Positions 63,679 to 64,000 of a DNA stretch of 64,000 nucleotides are shown here, piece after piece. Every line of letters starts with the position of its first letter. The first letter of the stretch is position 1. Source of the DNA: Simplicispira psychrophila DSM 11588 (GTDB taxonomy: Bacteria; Pseudomonadota; Gammaproteobacteria; Burkholderiales; Burkholderiaceae_C); assembly GCF_000688255.1 (NCBI RefSeq), contig NZ_JHYS01000001.1:186001-250000 (forward strand), read 5' to 3'. A program made the translations under genes and the position numbers. The notes beneath the pieces are model-generated. The model had not been told where the DNA came from. It ran no database searches and saw only the letters and a list, made by a program, of their open reading frames with translations.

Positions 63679-64000
63679 TTAGAAAGCGTGGCGAATGCCG
63701 ACTTGGAAGCCGGTTTGGTTGCGGCCAGCGTCAGCAGCCAAGGGCAGGCCAACGCCGCCCAGGTTGACATCCGAGAAGTTCTTGTTCTTCAGGAAAGCAG
63801 CCGTGCCATACACAGCGGTGCGCTTGGACAGGTCATAGACATAACCCACCGACAGCTGCTGTGCGTCGTCCTTGCTGTTCTTCAGGTCGTATGCAGCGTA
63901 CTGCAGCTTGACAGTGCCGGGGCCGACAGGAGCGCTGACGCCCAGCAGATAGTTGGTGTACTTGCCTTCTGCGGTGGTCAGGTTGTCTTCAAACTTCACG
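63679..64000 (-). CDS. Gram-negative porin, C-terminal part (cut by window edge)
   Basis: About 106 residues are inside the window. They show alternating beta strands (TNYLLGVSAPVGPGTVKLQY, YVYDLSKRTAVYGTAAFLKN) and end in the signature GFQVGIRHAF with a terminal Phe, required for BAM recognition. This matches the Burkholderiales 16-strand porin family (Omp32-like). The true start lies beyond position 64000; a Met inside this part is not the start. Confidence 0.9.
   Translation of the reverse strand, partial: VKFEDNLTTAEGKYTNYLLGVSAPVGPGTVKLQYAAYDLKNSKDDAQQLSVGYVYDLSKRTAVYGTAAFLKNKNFSDVNLGGVGLPLAADAGRNQTGFQVGIRHAF

Overview
The window looks like a chromosomal segment of a beta-proteobacterium of the order Burkholderiales, most likely family Comamonadaceae (Rhodoferax/Acidovorax-like). 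The basis is the protein flavour, the high G+C content, System II cytochrome c maturation (ResB/CcsB), the pilMNOPQ-aroK-aroB-dgt and cyaY/lptM-lysA gene orders, a zwf-hexR / tal-pgi sugar block, an Omp32-like porin end, and a short dispersed intergenic repeat of a kind I associate with this family. I see no tRNA, rRNA, CRISPR array, transposase or phage gene.

Layout. 1-10.7 kb (minus strand): the end of a SAM-methyltransferase-like gene, a DUF1415 gene, dgt, aroB, aroK, an unusual AT-richer lipoprotein gene and the type IV pilus assembly operon pilMNOPQ. 10.9-15.3 kb: mrcA (PBP1a), cyaY, lptM and lysA. 15.4-21.5 kb (minus): msrQ/msrP methionine sulfoxide repair, ccsB/resB cytochrome c assembly and a cytochrome c4. 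21.6-25.5 kb: engB, two tandem LpxL/HtrB-type acyltransferases, and metK with a structured leader resembling a SAM-II riboswitch. 25.5-29.9 kb: an AraC regulator, a LysE exporter, a small DUF1328 membrane protein and the NAD salvage pair pncB/nadM-Nudix. 30.1-34.0 kb: a predicted glycosylation pair, a GT-C/TPR membrane protein plus a GT4-GT2 fusion. 33.9-40.2 kb: a LysR-controlled catabolic cluster (VOC protein, TRAP transporter, FAH-family hydrolase, maleylacetoacetate-isomerase-like protein). 40.3-56.4 kb (minus): a large anaerobic/nitrate block. Its promoter-proximal part is narK1-narK2-narGHJI with a parvulin gene. Its distal part is a tight five-gene run of B12-dependent ribonucleotide reductase (nrdJ), NnrS, a nitroreductase, an unknown protein and a hemerythrin. 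56.5-61.7 kb: pgi-tal facing zwf-hexR. 61.7-64.0 kb: a PEBP/YbhB protein, an M20 amidohydrolase and the 3' end of a porin gene.

How the genes work together. The nar genes import and reduce nitrate. NnrS, the hemerythrin and the nitroreductase fit protection from reactive nitrogen, and the oxygen-independent NrdJ supplies deoxynucleotides under the same conditions. ResB/CcsB and cytochrome c4 serve respiration. Pgi, Tal, Zwf and HexR form a hexose-phosphate node. The LysR cluster looks like a complete uptake-and-cleavage module for an unknown aromatic acid.

The most unusual things seen are: (i) a roughly 55-60 bp modular repeat present nine times, one copy lying in frame inside pgi, one reaching the apparent dgt start and one covering a stop codon; (ii) the metK leader; (iii) the nrdJ-nnrS-nitroreductase-unknown-hemerythrin run; (iv) the GT-C/TPR plus GT4-GT2 pair; (v) the VOC-TRAP-FAH-MAI cluster lacking a classical ring-cleavage dioxygenase; (vi) the lipoprotein gene between pilQ and aroK. 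All functional statements are read from sequence by eye; no database search was run.
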